Origin: Enterobacterales bacterium
GTDB taxonomy: Bacteria > Pseudomonadota > Gammaproteobacteria > Enterobacterales > Succinivibrionaceae
Direction of reading: 5' to 3'
Assembly: GCA_900768635.1 (NCBI GenBank)
Contig: CAAGDP010000222.1
Location: 1 to 5,887, forward strand
Length of the DNA stretch: 5,887 nt
Shown here: in pieces, positions 5,822-5,887 of the stretch
How the letters are laid out: the number at the start of each line of letters is the position of its first letter
How positions within the stretch are numbered: the stretch's first letter is position 1
The notes under the pieces: generated by a model
Seen by the model: only the letters and a program-made list of their open reading frames with translations
Database searches by the model: none
Told to the model about the DNA's origin: nothing
Program-made: the position numbers and the translations under genes

Positions 5822-5887
5822 TTAAGCAAGAGTAGCACCCTCCCTCGAGAGGTCGATAATTTTTTTAATTAGGGTTGGTAAATCACG
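5822..5887 (-). CDS. Possible C-terminus of a gene entering from the right edge
   Basis: The minus-strand frame from the window edge reads RDLPTLIKKIIDLSREGATL, then Ala and TAA. The 21 residues look like an amphipathic helix typical of a protein C-terminus. The frame is open to the edge, so the gene would converge on purM. I do not recognise the family; a transposase or other accessory protein cannot be excluded. The length is far too short for certainty, since an open frame of 21 codons can arise by chance. Confidence 0.35.
   Translation of the reverse strand, partial: RDLPTLIKKIIDLSREGATLA

Larger units (their letters stand above)
5586..5887. other. About 300 bases without a confident gene
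   Basis: The stretch after the purM terminator splits into two parts. Positions 5600-5745 are pyrimidine-rich on the plus strand. Positions 5746-5887 are AT-rich, with CTATAAAA twice near 5789-5806. The plus-strand frame from 5575 starts inside the terminator stem, has low-complexity Pro/Ser/Phe content and is not credible. The minus strand has the two weak coding candidates listed separately. No RNA gene, CRISPR array or complete insertion sequence is visible. Confidence 0.6.

Noticed and set aside
5837..5875. CCTC-GA-GAGG hairpin followed by a T-run as a plus-strand terminator or small RNA end
   Set aside because: The stem has only four pairs with a two-base loop, and the T-run is several bases away; a minus-strand coding reading also covers it.

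Overview
The window looks like chromosomal housekeeping DNA from a gammaproteobacterium of moderately low G+C. PdxH, YchE, YgiQ and PurM all resemble their Escherichia coli counterparts as I remember them, through almost every signature motif. PurM has the 345-residue length I recall for the E. coli protein. I cannot fix the genus. An Aeromonadales or Succinivibrionaceae-like relative would fit, but that is only a guess.

Layout. Positions 1-222 are AT-rich and noncoding, with two small hairpins downstream of pdxH. Four genes then lie on the minus strand, in transcription order ygiQ (4390 to 2141), a small lipoprotein gene (2009 to 1536), ychE (1488 to 862) and pdxH (861 to 223). ychE and pdxH are directly adjacent, and the pdxH Shine-Dalgarno sequence is written in the last codons of ychE. 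The lipoprotein gene ends 47 bases before ychE and probably belongs to the same unit. ygiQ is separated from the lipoprotein gene by 131 bases containing a weak hairpin and a possible promoter.

On the plus strand, purM (4509-5546) diverges from ygiQ. It has a perfect extended -10 element, a GTG start and a strong intrinsic terminator directly after it, so it appears to be a single-gene unit. purN, which follows purM in E. coli, is not in the window. From 5586 to 5887 there is no confident gene. The minus strand carries a possible C-terminus of a gene entering from the right edge and a possible broken coding remnant.

How the genes work together: purM (purine synthesis) and pdxH (pyridoxal phosphate salvage and synthesis) are metabolic. 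YchE is a six-helix membrane protein of unknown substrate, YgiQ is a radical SAM enzyme of unknown substrate, and the lipoprotein is uncharacterised with a possible calcium-binding loop. I see no CRISPR array, tRNA, rRNA, complete mobile element or defence system. The least explained items are the lipoprotein, the N-terminal extension of YgiQ and the right-hand end.
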